From NCBI GenBank assembly GCA_002205965.3, contig NADL03000629.1, forward strand, positions 1,674,001 through 1,738,000: a stretch of DNA of 64,000 nucleotides, written 5' to 3'. A model generated the notes under the pieces. It was not told where the DNA came from. It searched no databases and saw nothing but the letters and a program-made list of their open reading frames with translations. Position 1 is the stretch's first letter; each line of letters opens with the position of its first letter. The translations under genes and the position numbers were made by a program. This document shows positions 34,270 to 45,599 of this stretch, one piece after another. Origin of the DNA: Kappaphycus alvarezii (Eukaryota > Rhodophyta > Florideophyceae > Gigartinales > Solieriaceae).

Positions 34270-36974
34270 TTGCAAAAGGGTATATTGATGTGATTTTCGG
34301 TCAAGGGATTAGACAGACCACAGAGTTGCAACACTCTCTTGTAAACTGCGTCAAAGGTAATGTTGAGGATAGTTTCCTCGCTGGTGATGAATTGAGGGCC
34401 CGGTTACTCGAGGTAACTCTTTTGTTTTTGAGTACTAGGCTACAAATTACACTGGATTTCCTCATAGAATGAAAGTGGATCAAGGTAGTCAATTTGTTTC
34501 CAAAGCATGAAAAGATTTGGTAAAATCGAATGGAATCAAAATCAGCCTATCTGGAGTTGAAATCCATAATTCTATTGGTTCCCGTGAACGTTATCATGAT
34601 CCGTTACGCCGTATTTACCATAATATTCGCTATTCAGAACCAGACATTGAAATAGAACTCGCCCTACGTCTCGCGCTTAAGGCTATGAACGATACTATGA
34701 ACCCAGAAGGACTGGTTCCATCGTTACTCGTCTTTGGAGTTTCGCCGAGGTTTCCGGCCATGAATAGCGATCTTCCGAATCAAATGGAACGAATGAGAGC
34801 GCTCCAAATGGCAAGAGCTGAAATGGAAACTATCACTTCAGAACTCAGACTCAGAACCGCTCTGATTTCGTAGCTTCCAAATACCGCTCATCACGAACTT
34901 AACATTGGAACTAAAGTTCTAGTTTATCATGAAACGCCCAAACCTAAGTGGATAGAACCCTACAAAATCACGGAAATTAATGACAGACAAGTCTTTATTG
35001 ACAGAAATGGCGAGGAAGTGCAACAGTCACGCTCTCAAGTAAAATCATATTTTGATGATCAAGTCGAAATAGTAGTAGAAGCTTGGCACTCATCAATTAA
35101 AAGGGTATACTCCAAAAATCTTCAACTCATTGACGTCAATCTCAATGAAGTTTTACACCAACGAGATCCCAGATCCAATTTGGCTGAATTTCTGAAAGCG
35201 AAACAGAAAGAAATAGAAGGACTCGTTGAGAGAAATACCTAGAAAATAGTCGCTAGAGACGACATACCAAAGAATGCTAATATCCTCTCTGGAAGATTCG
35301 TTCTGTCAATCAAAAATAAGAACACTGACAAAGAGATACACAAAGCACGGGTTGTAGTACAAGTTCATAGGGACAAAGAAAAGAAATATCTCGTACATGA
35401 AACTAAGACTTTACGCCAGCGATCCACACGCTTTTTGGTTGCAGTTGCTGCAATAGACGATTTCAGGATTTGGTCTCAAGACGTTAAACACGCGTATTTA
35501 CAGTCAGCTCAAATTCTAATGCGCAAGGTTTACCTTAGACCATCCAAAGACTTTTGATTACCTGAAAACCAATTAATCGAGTTACTGAAACCTCTTTACG
35601 GATTATCTCATTCAGGGGACTACTGGAATCTCACTATGAATTCACACCTGAAGAAAGATCTCGGTATGACGCCAACCGATATAGATCTCGCACTCTTCTC
35701 AAAGCATACTAGCAGATAACTTCAGGGATTAGTTGGAACATATGTAGACGATTCTATACCCTGTGGCAACAATGAATTCGTTAAATTGTCCCAAAAGACT
35801 CTTGATATGTTTGAATCGAGAGAGAGGGAGTTCGATGACACTGTATTTGAATGTGTCAGAGTCAAGAGAACTGATTATGGATTTGAGATAAGTCAGGAAC
35901 AGTATGTTAAGAAGTTAGCATTCCGCCGATGGACGCTTTAATTTCTGAATTTAGATATTTAAGGCATAGATTGGCTTGGTCAACACATACAAAGCCTGAA
36001 ATATGTTGTGCCGTTAACATGGCCGCGCAAGTGACTGAAACCGAATTCTCAGTGGAAGCAATAAAGAAGTTGAACAGAGTTGGAAAGCATGTGCAGAACA
36101 ATCCTAGTTAGGCGCTTAAGTATTACATGTTGGGCAAAAACTCCATAAGATTGAAAGTTTATTTTGACTTGTCATTCGCAAACAACGAAGACAACACTTT
36201 CCAACTTGGATACATTGTTTTGCTCACTGACCAGACCGGAACTTGTAATGTGTTGAGTTATTCTAGTCACAAAAGTCGCAGAGTAACTAGATCTGTACTA
36301 GGCGCCGAAGCATATGCTTTCGCTGATGCTTTTGATATTGGCTACATGATTAAGCACGACCTTGAATCCCTGCTTGGAATCAAAATCCCACTCTCAATGT
36401 TCACGGACTCCAAAAGTCTATTCTATGTTATAACCAAGTGTTCCTACACTTTGGAAAGCGCTTCATGATTGATATTAGTTCTGTAAAGGATGCATATGCA
36501 AAAGAGGAAATATTTAATGTTGGATTTGTACGGACTGCGCACAACCCCACAGACGCCTTCACGAAGTTGCAAAGTGTGATGCACTGCATCACAACAAGTA
36601 AGTGTGATCTACCTGTTCAAGAATGGGTAATTCGTGACTAAGGATGGAGAAAACAATAGGTCAGGGCAAAGAGAGGGAGTGTGCAAATACAGGATACATA
36701 TAATTTATTTATGTTCTATTTACAGTCCTGTAGTGTATTTTTTTTTGTCCTTACTCCTATTTTTATCCTACTTAGTCTATATTTTCTCTATCCATTGTAC
36801 TATTAGCGATGCCTGCTAGGACTGTTGTATTGTAAGGGTCACTAGGGCTGTCCGAAGGATTATCCGCTAGGGAATCTAGTAAGTAATTATTAGATGTGCT
36901 AGAGATATTTGACGGCATCTAATGCCTATAAAAGTCCTAGCCGCCTTGGGTACTGAAGTAAAACATCATCAACA
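34270..36974 (+). mobile_element. Ty1/copia fossil, B copy
   Basis: From left to right: the integrase (about 34290-34860, with GVEIHNSIGSRERYHDPLRR and GLVPSLLVFGVSPRFPAM); a linker (34890-35240); reverse transcriptase (about 35270-35930, with WSQDVKHAYLQSAQ, LLKPLYGLSHSGDYW and the catalytic block TYVDDS near 35740); and RNase H (36120-36640, SFANNEDNTFQLGYIVLL, VLGAEAYAFADAFD, MFTDSKSLFYVITK). A purine-rich tract (36668-36679) and an LTR follow. The 5' half (gag, protease, 5' LTR) is not visible. It is broken at several points. The lineage differs from the copia element at 13950-17770. Confidence 0.85.
36680..36974 (+). repeat. Probable copia 3' LTR
   Basis: Begins TGTGCAAATAC right after the purine-rich tract and contains TATAAAAG at 36927. 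It can be ended at CATCATCAACA to give TG...CA ends of about 295 bases. The right end is a guess, because no second LTR is in the segment; an alternative end is CACTAGCA near 37011. Confidence 0.5.
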
Positions 36975-37299
36975 ATTTGGGTCTCAACCTACCCATATGT
37001 TCTACACTAGCAAAAACTTCTATAGTTTTTTTCAGACTCGCCGCTAACGCCGCCCGTCTGCTTTTTCTACTCTACCCTAACCCTTGAATTTTCGCGACAT
37101 TTCGTTATTCAAATGTTTGTACGGTATGTTTTGTATTTCGTAATCAAATATTAATCTTTTTGACCGCTATTGTAAGGTAGCAGATATATGCCCCTGGTCC
37201 AGCTAGTTGGTCTATATACACGCCTGTACTTCCGGGCCCTGGACCACGGAAAGACATCAGATTGTGCAAACACAACTTGGTCAAACGCTTGTGGATAAC
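36975..37299. other. No gene seen
   Basis: Starts with ATTTGGGTCTCAACC, which sits where a primer binding site would be after a 5' LTR, but nothing recognisable as gag follows. The rest has no motif. Confidence 0.3.
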
Positions 37300-37528
37300 G
37301 TGCAGTGTTGTCACTTCTGCTGGCGCATCTAGAAATAAAAAATGCCTTTAACGCCCCCTGGCCTTTCGCAGCAAAGGATCATTCACGCAATTTTCATATA
37401 CTGTATGTACATACTGTACAGTACTGCACAGTGCTGTGTATGGTATTTGGACTAATTTCGGGGTGAGCGCACCGAATTACAGTAATCACCCTATAGCTAG
37501 AACTAACCGCATATATCGCATGTCAGCG
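37300..37528. repeat. Module M tail, copy 3
   Basis: Matches 4668-4913 (GTGCAGTGTTGTCACTTCTG, GTGCTGTGTATGGTATTT, CTAATTTCGGGGTGA). It shows that 33488-37299 is extra sequence relative to the A type. Confidence 0.7.
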
Positions 37529-37559
37529 GAATTCGAGGGGGAATGAGTTAAAACGGGCA

Positions 37560-37740
37560 TCGCTATTGGCAACTGCCTTGACCCGTCGATGTCGTCACAG
37601 GGTCGCGGAGGCGCAGACCGTTCTGTTTTCTCCTGTCCTTCTCCAAACTCCGTTTAGATTCCCACCGCTGGAAGTGTCAGACGACGAAGTGAACTACCCC
37701 ATCATTTCCCCCTAGTGGCGCCAAAATGATTGATGATTTT
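37560..37740 (+). pseudogene. Gag-like fragment, plus strand
   Basis: Contains PFRFPPLEVSDDEVNYPIIS, clearly related to PFRFSPLVVSDGELNYPIII in the minus-strand frame at 39631-39996. The preceding sequence reads as TALTRRCRHRVAEAQ. The family is not recognised; being repeated on both strands next to gypsy remains suggests the capsid part of a retroelement. Broken. Confidence 0.4.
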
Positions 37741-37778
37741 TTACTCATGTCCTAGAGCTTAAGTATCGTTTGCGGTAA

Positions 37779-38009
37779 CTAGTTTCTTTGGTATCCTCTG
37801 CAGGATTTGAAGAAGCGAGGAACTACTGGATGGTCCATGTAGGCCACGTGCAGCGCGGTGCGAGACAAGATAGCCATAGCGATGGACGACCGCAAGCCTG
37901 GATCCACGATTGGTCGGAGAGGGTAGCCGCTTCCAGGGACTCTGGACCCGCATCGGCGAACCTTCCTTTCTGAAACGGAAAGAAAACCCTTAGCAATAAA
38001 TGTGGTCAA
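37779..38009 (-). pseudogene. Possible ankyrin-repeat fragment
   Basis: A minus-strand frame reads SRTALHVAYMDHPVVPRFF, which fits the TALHxA and hydrophobic-helix pattern of one ankyrin repeat. No second repeat is clear, and another minus frame overlaps. A weak call on one motif. It is kept in B' (63205-63453). Confidence 0.25.
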
Positions 38010-38079
38010 GTCCAGAAAGAAATAGACCCATCAAAGCCAGGAAAATAAGTGCTATGTTGATGAAAAATGTAGAAAACCT

Positions 38080-39170
38080 TGAGTTTCGGCATCCGCTCTC
38101 GTTATTGAGCCAATCTATTCCCCTAGTCGCCTGCAGTCAACTCTGAGCAGCAATAATTATGCACCAGTACATTTCTTGGGACATTGCAGGTTCCAAGCAT
38201 ACAAAGATATTCGGTTCTCTCATGATAGGAAATGAGGTCTCGTCCATGGATAGCCTTTCTCGACCGTTTTACAGAACTTGAGCAGAGCTCATAATGTGGG
38301 TGACTTGCTTCTGTTATAACGCACGGATTAGAATAATTCGTACGGAACGCGGAACACCGCTTCGACACGACAGTAAACTTCCGAGGTTGTTCAGGGGAAC
38401 CATTACATTGGTTCCTTTCCTGGTTGTTCAGGGAACCATTACATTGGTTCCCTTTCCTGGCCCGGTGGCACCTTAAGTTTCGGGGGCTTTGAGTTCCATC
38501 TCTCTTCCATTAGATTCTATATTAATACATTCAACATCCTCTTGCAACATTCTAGCGGCCTTTGTATATATAAGCTTGAACAAAGAGCGCCTTTTGGAGC
38601 CTTTTCAAAGCTTGTAACCGTACAGAAACTTTTTCACAGCATCTTCCAACGCGATGTTCTTTCCCTATTTGATCGTTGGTATGGCTCTTTTGACTGATAC
38701 GATCATCCTCTCTTTATTCCTGTTAGACATAGGAGAATAGGCCAGTACTGTTTTGCATTTAATTACATTCTATCCAATGAGTTTGGCAGGAAATGTAGCC
38801 GTAAAGCAAAGTAAGTTGTCCGAAACGATTATTCTGGGCCGGCCAACAGGCTCGCTTATTTCCTTCCTTATAACTTCAATGACTACATCGGAGATGGAGT
38901 CCTTAACCCGCACTGCAGATGTCATCCTGTAAGGTTTTGAACTACTACGATGTTCTACTTGTTCCGTGAAGTATTTTTCTTGAAGGGGCCGGCGAAGTCC
39001 AGAGAGGATGTCTCAAACAGCCCAGTGACAGGAATATTGATAGTTTGTCTATATTTTGGACTGAAGTGAATTTTTGACAACTATCGCAACTTTTGACAAT
39101 GTTATAGATATCTTTGTGCACTTCCGGCCACCCAAATATTTCCATGATTATTTTTCTTCACTCTAAGGCC
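38080..39170 (-). mobile_element. Ty3/gypsy integrase fossil, minus strand
   Basis: The minus-strand frame at 39145-38945 holds the zinc-binding end of an integrase (FGWPEVHKDIYNIVKSCDSC) and then FETSSLDFAGPF, as expected for the first catalytic Asp. Further on, in other frames, come PRIIVSDN and LAYSPMSNRNKERMI, the usual later core blocks. Towards 38120-38370 lies a frame that may be the C-terminal tail. It has several breaks. Only the left part (to about 38615) is shown to lie in the B duplication. Confidence 0.6.
38385..38458. repeat. Two-unit tandem repeat, 37 bp
   Basis: The unit GGTTGTTCAGG...AACCATTACATTGG...TTTCCT is present twice here but only once at the matching place in B' (63805-63842). 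Confidence 0.85.
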
Positions 39171-39189
39171 CCAAATGGCCTGTTTTACC

Positions 39190-39540
39190 ATAGAAAATCC
39201 TCTTAATCTCGCTTCTTTTTCCAATAGGAGCCACTAGAAGATCAAATAAGCGGAGAAGACTAAAAGAATTATCACCAAAGGAAAAGGCAATCTCTCATAA
39301 AAGGAGAGATGAGAAAAAGAAAACAATATAAAGAAAGGTATATTTTGTCGCGCAATATAAACAAGAAATTGAAGGGAGAAAAAAGGGAAAGGGAGTGAAA
39401 AGGGAATTGTATTGGAAGACTTTTTTGCGCGTAGAGATAATATCTCAACTTTCTCGCTTAACAGTATGCTGGTGGCTGCAGCAGGTTTCAGAGAGGGATG
39501 AATCAGGGTAAAGTTTCGGGTGTTTTTATTTTTGGAAGAT
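39190..39540. other. Purine-rich stretch, no gene
   Basis: 39190-39420 is strongly A/G-rich on the plus strand. It could be an eroded coding region for a Lys-rich protein or simple-sequence drift; no motif seen. Confidence 0.35.
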
Positions 39541-39630
39541 ATATCCGATGAATCACGGAGAAACCTGGGCTACCCAGGCGGTGTGGGAAGCAACCCTGGA
39601 TCCTCACTTGGTCATTGAGAGTGACCGCGT

Positions 39631-39996
39631 TCAGAAACTCGTAGAAGGTCTTTTGTGGGTCCTTATTTCAGAGAGCAGCGCTCGTAGAGCACTGGGATCA
39701 GAGAGGAGGATAGCGTGTGCCACAACGTAGGTGCTAAAGGGAATAATAATGGGGTAGTTTAGTTCGCCGTCTGACACTACTAACGGGGAGAATCTAAACG
39801 GAGCTAAGTAAATGCATGTGGAACCCCCCCGCGGATCGCGAACTCCATGAAGCGGGCGAGCTGTGGCCCAATATGCCTGTATTTTGGCTTGAAGTAAGGA
39901 TTTGGTGACGTCACCGTCCCTGAGAGGGGCATCTAATGCTTCAAAGTCATTATCTGTATAATCTAGGGCGAAGCCATAACGGAAGGCGGAGTGCAC
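39631..39996 (-). CDS. Gag-like frame, minus strand, 121 codons
   Basis: An open minus-strand frame starting MHSAFRYGFALDYTDNDFEA, with APFRFSPLVVSDGELNYPII in the middle, shares that block with the plus-strand fragments at 37660 and 63090. The composition is protein-like throughout. The family is not recognised. It lies upstream, in the minus sense, of the gypsy integrase at 38080-39170 and could be its gag. The frame is open but short compared with usual gag proteins, so a fragment is likely. Confidence 0.4.
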   Translation of the reverse strand: MHSAFRYGFALDYTDNDFEALDAPLRDGDVTKSLLQAKIQAYWATARPLHGVRDPRGGSTCIYLAPFRFSPLVVSDGELNYPIIIPFSTYVVAHAILLSDPSALRALLSEIRTHKRPSTSF

Positions 39997-39999
39997 TAG

Positions 40000-40545
40000 G
40001 GAGGAGGTGGAAGGCCAGAAGATCCGAGTCTTTTGTGTGTTGATGAAGCAGCCGACTGCGATGCCATTGAATCAGACTCATCGCCGATTATGGGATGAGC
40101 ACATTTCATCCATCAAAGCGCCACAATTTTTTCAACTTCTGTTCATCATCTCCTCCTCAAAAGTTTTTATGCAGAATCAAATTACCATGTTTTCTTCTTT
40201 ACGAGCAATAATACAAGTAGGTGGCAGCTAGAGCACAAAATAATCTGGATGAGAGTAATAAGACAACTGAGGCTGCAAGAACTTTCAACGTTTGCTTTTT
40301 TGAAGAAGAATGACTCGATATTTCTATAACTTTAGGCTTCATACCCAATGAATCTTCAATAAATGACCTCAGAGACCCAAAATTTAGGATACCGAGGGCA
40401 AGGTTAAAATTATTCCTACAGTGATAGATGAAATTGCTGGTACCGGACTTCAAAAATAGATATGAAAGATCCCTTTGCTAAGTCAAGATGGAAAAAATCA
40501 TTCACATAGTACATCTCGGTACTAAGGCGCAACGGTACGGTACGG
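40000..40545. other. Little seen; one small frame with hydrophobic end
   Basis: A minus-strand frame of 84 codons (40453-40199) ends in a hydrophobic run (VLAASVVLLLSSRLFCALAA), which would suit a membrane segment. Nothing else supports it as a gene. Confidence 0.2.
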
Positions 40546-40548
40546 GTA

Positions 40549-43500
40549 GTGACCAAAAGTCAAGAGATTTCCGTACATTATTTGCTTCCAGAAATTAAGC
40601 CAAAGAATCGCGGCACTTGCTTAGGGCCCGGGTTGGACTTTGCTCTTCATGAGTTACAGAATAATTTCAATGATTTTATTTCTCATGTTATCAATCTATC
40701 TGAGGTATCCGATGTGTTAGAAAATGGTACAGAGAGGGATATTCACACCTGTAACAAAACCAAAAAACCACTAAGTAGTGGCTGGAAGCTTCAAGATAAA
40801 ACGGATGATAATAAAATGGGAACGAGAGAGAAAAGTACTGAAACTAAGCTCAATAGGGCAGTTCCGAAATGAAAATTTCATGCTTGCGAGGAAATGAACA
40901 ATTGTCATTGGGTTAATGATTTTGAAGAGAAATTGCTTTCGTCCTAGGATGTCACATCACCTATGGGAGCGTCTGGGAGAGGTGATGATGGCAATGATGC
41001 CATTCTCGTATTTATGGTCCTCGCTGAATGCTCAGTTATTAAGGGTTTGGAAGAATGAATAAAATCAGCTCAGCTCACTTACAAGCTGAACTTTGAAAGG
41101 CGAAAAATACCATCCATTTTCATTTTGTAGGACATGGTATATGCCTAGGAAAACTATATATCTACCATCTGGACAACTCGCCCTATAAAATGTCACTTTT
41201 CTGACTGCATTTAATGAATTTGCATGTGAAGATTTGATTATTCGTCTTCCCGTTCTAATGCACCTTAAAGTTGAAGGAAATACACTAATGGAAAAAGCTG
41301 AGTAATTTTTGATAGCATCTATTGCCCATATGCTGGTAAATTTGCGGCAGCTACAAGTGGTGCCTACGTCTAGTGGCTAATGGTTCCCAGAATAAATACA
41401 ATTAAGTCCAAAATCTTTAACTCAAACAACGACAACACTGCTTTGAGGACATGTGCCAACTACTACGCATCTCGATCTGTGGAAGATTCATTCCCAGATC
41501 CATTGTTTCTGGAACCAATCATCTCTGATAATATTGAGAACAGGCAAAAGTATCTGCATGGTTTGATCAATTCTGCCCATCAAATTGTATTTTCAGATAA
41601 ATACTTGGAAAGACTGTCATCTATTGTACCCAAACACCTTAATAAATTTCGCACAGGTCCGTCCTCTGGGACACAGGCCAAAGTAAGGCCAATGATAATC
41701 GACCTGAACCCTGAAGCTTAGCTGGTGGCGTTTGGTTTAGGAAATTATTCAATTGAACAAAAGGAATTTTCGGTTTGCTTTGCATCATCAATTGCTGAAC
41801 TCTGAATAGCGTATACTAATCTTACACCACCATGGACCATTTCAATCTTCATTGTGGCGAATATAGGCCATGATAAGATTATTTACACTTTTTATTTACG
41901 AAGAATCCCTTAGTATGCGTGAATCATCAGTATCCGTTGGAAAGCCTAGAAATTAGATTAGGGAGCTGACAAAAGTCAATATAATTTGTGACATTTTAAC
42001 TGTCACATTGAAATTGAGAATTCCCGCTTACGCATGAGTGAAAAACGTCCCGGAATTTCATCGCTCGGTCTGGAGTTTTTCCCCGACTCGTATTTTACAA
42101 GGCAAATAAAATACTTTAATGTATATAAAGTGTATTTTTTACAAATTAACGCATAAGAGACCATCTCACTACATGGCAGTCTGGCTTGACGATACCTTGC
42201 TACACGAATATATTACACCGCAGCTCTTATCCTGTATAGAACAATTAATTTGTATCGGTGCAGATTAGAAAATCGTCTCCACACTTCTAAGTTTACTCTC
42301 TTTACTAAATCCGTACGATTGTGTGACAGAAGCGGGTCTGCAAATTTTATTCGTAATGATTCAAGATGTTTATATTATCTTTCATCCATGGAACCCAAAA
42401 AATTGTAGACAGTTACAGCAGTTCCTTTTTGATTTACAGGGGGTCGAGAACGAAATTACTAATTGCGTATGGCTGATTGTCCCACTTCAATTCTTTAGAG
42501 AAAAGATCTACACAAAAGCAGGTAAGCGAATCTTAAGAGCTGTAGCGAGGATCAGTCTGAATACTGCTGGTTGGTCACAGGTTGAACTATCTACTTTTAA
42601 AGCCTACAAAACCGCTATGATCAATCAAGTAAAACTATTTCATAAGGAAACCAAAAAAAGACTAGGTATTTACAATGACGCTGCCGAAGTATGTCAGGAT
42701 GAGAATCCTCACTCAAGTGCCATGTAAAGACCTATCTTTGCCGCACATTGAGCAAAGACGTAATCAACTAGTATTTTGCTCTGGTAGATTCAAAGAAACT
42801 CGTATTGCCTGGTTTACTATTGGAAAGGAGGCATACTTTGCCCTGCATACACTTGATAAATACCACTGGTTGGTGGCAATGGTAGCTGGATTGTACCTTT
42901 TTACGGATCATTACAACTCAATTTTTCAATTTGTTTTGTTGCAAGTGATATATGGCCTATCAAAAACGTCTATTCAAAAAGTACTACGTTGTGCTGTATG
43001 AATCAGCAGCTACTGTGACCATTGTTTTCATATCAAAGGTAACGACGATGTACGGGCAGCCTTACTGATCTTTTAGTCTGTGAGCCACAAAACACTTCGC
43101 ATATTAATCATACCATCATCCCCTGCTGAGGTTTTTGATTGGCCTAGCACTAAGTAAATAGCTGCAGAGCAGCAGACTGTAATTACAAAAAGCCTTGAGC
43201 TATTGATCCGAACCGATGGGATATGTATCAATTCATCGGACAAAGTATGAAATCCAGATGATGCTTTTGATTTGCAGCAACGGCTTTGTATAAGTTCACG
43301 TACTGGGCCTAGCGATCATTATAGTTCATCCACTGCTGAACGCATTTTACGAAATCACTATTTTTGGTCTACAAGCACACCTTTGCTCCGCTTCTTCGTT
43401 GGCTCATGTATAGATTGCCTTTCAAAAACTGGAGTAAGAAAGTTTCCGCGCCCGTTCGTACCAACTGGGCCTAGAAACTCCGCAAACGACTTGTTTCAAT

Positions 43501-44620
43501 TTGACAACATCGGAATTTGGAATAGTCGCTCATCGGACAGATATATATACTCATGTTAGGAAGCTGTCACTCAGACAACAATTTCCTATTCCTGATGCAG
43601 GCTACATTTGCAGAAAATGCATTGTATGCTTTTTTTGGATTGGTTTGAAGGTTTTCCTGTAACAAAAAGCCTTATGTCTGATGGTCCAACTCATCTTAGA
43701 AATGAAACTGTCCGTCCCGTTTCTCAAGTACTCAAAGTAAAGCACCTTTTCACATTGCCATGTAAGTCATGGAGAAAAAATGTTGCAGTGAAGAAGATTG
43801 GGTGAGGAGTTATGTGGTTTTTTTCGCTCTTAAGCCTCTGGAATATAAATAGTTTTGGGTGAATGGCATGACACTACTCCGCTTGTGAATATTTGTTCTA
43901 GCTCCTCTCTATTCCCCTACCGCTCAAATGTCGCACCGGTCTCCTAGTTTACTGGCATGGGTCCAGCACCACCTATCACAACATTCATTAGAATTCTGAC
44001 CGAATCGCCGGAAATGATCACCTAGCCCAACAAGTACGACTCCTCAATGTGAAGTTTTTAAAGGAAAAGATTGCTTATCTGCATCCTGTAGTGCAGAATA
44101 ATCTGCAGTGTAATCATGCTAAGTCCAGAAATGTCACGTCAAAAAGAGAGCTGCATAATTTTGTTGAATGTGAATTTATTCGTAGTAGCAAGGAAGGTTT
44201 TTTTGAAGATGAATGTCCCGCATATAGGTGACGTAGCACGTGTAGAATCATTAGGCTCCTTCCTGAATGCGTTCATTAGGCTGAAGATCTCGCGGATGGA
44301 AGAATTGAATACGCTCACGCATCAACTCTCAAGTTTTATTCAGATTGCTCCCTTAACATCCAAGCTATCATGTCTCACGTACTATCCTCTGTATGTGTTA
44401 TTCCTGTCGGCACGTCTCATGAAATTAATGGAAACTGATGGCAGGATTAATTCAGTGAATTTTGGAAAGACCAAAAAATATCAGAGGACACGTACGAGCA
44501 GCTATTTGTTTTTTAGAGGACATTACGCAATTGTCTCTACGTGTTCTTACTTGCAAGAACAGACCCGCTCATCTTTCAAGAATGAACAGGACATTCTAGG
44601 CTTTTTGGGAGGATTGTAGC
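40549..44620 (+). mobile_element. Ty3/gypsy pol fossil of a third lineage
   Basis: A possible gag remnant opens the block (40549-40872). Then: the lead-in to reverse transcriptase (41540-41720, SAHQIVFSDKYLERLSSIV, AKVRPMIIDLNP); RT remains (41730-42330); the RT end and RNase H start (42350-42720, FHPWNPKNCRQLQQF, GKRILRAVARISLNTAGW); RNase H (42720-43000, LVFCSGRFKETRIAWFTIGK); the integrase zinc-binding part (43270-43560, RTGPSDHYSSSTAERIL, CIDCLSKTGVRKFPRPF); the integrase core (43608-43810); and a tail to about 44620. The motif set looks like a gypsy group I associate with oomycetes and early-branching fungi; this is memory, not a search. Many breaks. LTRs not found. Confidence 0.75.
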
Positions 44621-44624
44621 AAGA

Positions 44625-45595
44625 CTGTTAATTCGCGGCAGTTTGCGCCGACAGTAATTTCTAATTTAGTGCCTAATTTCTATCGAGACAGCTGCGGAAC
44701 TTATTAAGTAGTACTTTGCACTTCTTCCTCTGTCGGCTATGTTATCAATTAGAACGTAGTACTGGGTAAATATTCATGATCTCAACTAACTCAGCAGTCC
44801 ATTTCGTACAAGCTATCTATCATTAATGTCGTCCAAAAACAACATTGTACTCGCAATTGGGCACACGGGGTCTTGAATAATACGTGAAACCGTCTGGAAA
44901 GGACCCAGTCAGGCCTCGTAGCGGTTTCCTAAGAGATTCTCTGAGCGGCATGGACGACGGTACCCTTGTTGATACAGGGATAGGGGCTACTTCTGAGCCA
45001 TGGAGAGGTACGGTGGGCTATTGGGAGCCAAGTGAAGCTGTCCGAGCGCTCGTGGTGGTTGCGGGTGGTTCAGGTCAGCTACAGAAGCACTGTGAGGGGA
45101 CTAAATGATTTTTCAAAAGAGAGCATCGGCACTACGTTCCTTTTTACAGAACAAATTCTGTGAAGCGGGGATTTCCAGAAGGAAATCCGGCTGCAGGCCT
45201 TGATCCATTCGCCCTCTTTTGTCTGTAAGCAGAGCGTCTTGGACCAGAGGGCTTTTTGTTTAGTTCCGTACTGGATACAACAGATCCGCACCTGTTCTAG
45301 AATATATCCAGTATTCTACTCCACTTTGGACTATTTTGACATAGAGGAGACATAAGAGTTGAGCGAGAAACAGGATTAATCTTATTTTCTCGCAGTAATT
45401 CTTTCCCCGTCCGTTTCTCTCCATTCTTTCCTTTTTCTTTTGTACAATTTTTTCCGTTTCTCCTTACAGTATTCTTTTTCTTTTTCTCCTTTTCCTTCAT
45501 GCAAGAACTACTGAATCCTTTCTTCTCTACCATTAACTTGTTCAGTCTTCTCAGGTTGTTTAATATTTCCGGTCTAAATATATTTATTCATACTC
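44625..45595. other. No supported gene
   Basis: A 74-codon plus frame (44884-45108) lies in locally GC-rich sequence and has no motif. 45390-45540 is pyrimidine-rich, which makes a Lys-rich shadow frame on the minus strand. Confidence 0.35.
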
Positions 45596-45599
45596 AATA

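Larger units (their letters stand above)
29132..38615. repeat. Segmental duplication copy B
   Basis: Direct repeat of 54556-64000. It starts at AGTATTCAATGAAATCG; the right end cannot be fixed because the second copy runs to the end of the window. By eye the copies agree at 99% or better with a few one-base indels. One short patch near 32900-32950 is an exception, because there B' resembles A' more than B. Confidence 0.92.

Noticed and set aside
45297-45533. Lys-rich 78-codon minus frame
   Set aside because: It is the translation of a pyrimidine-rich run; low complexity, no homologue in the window.
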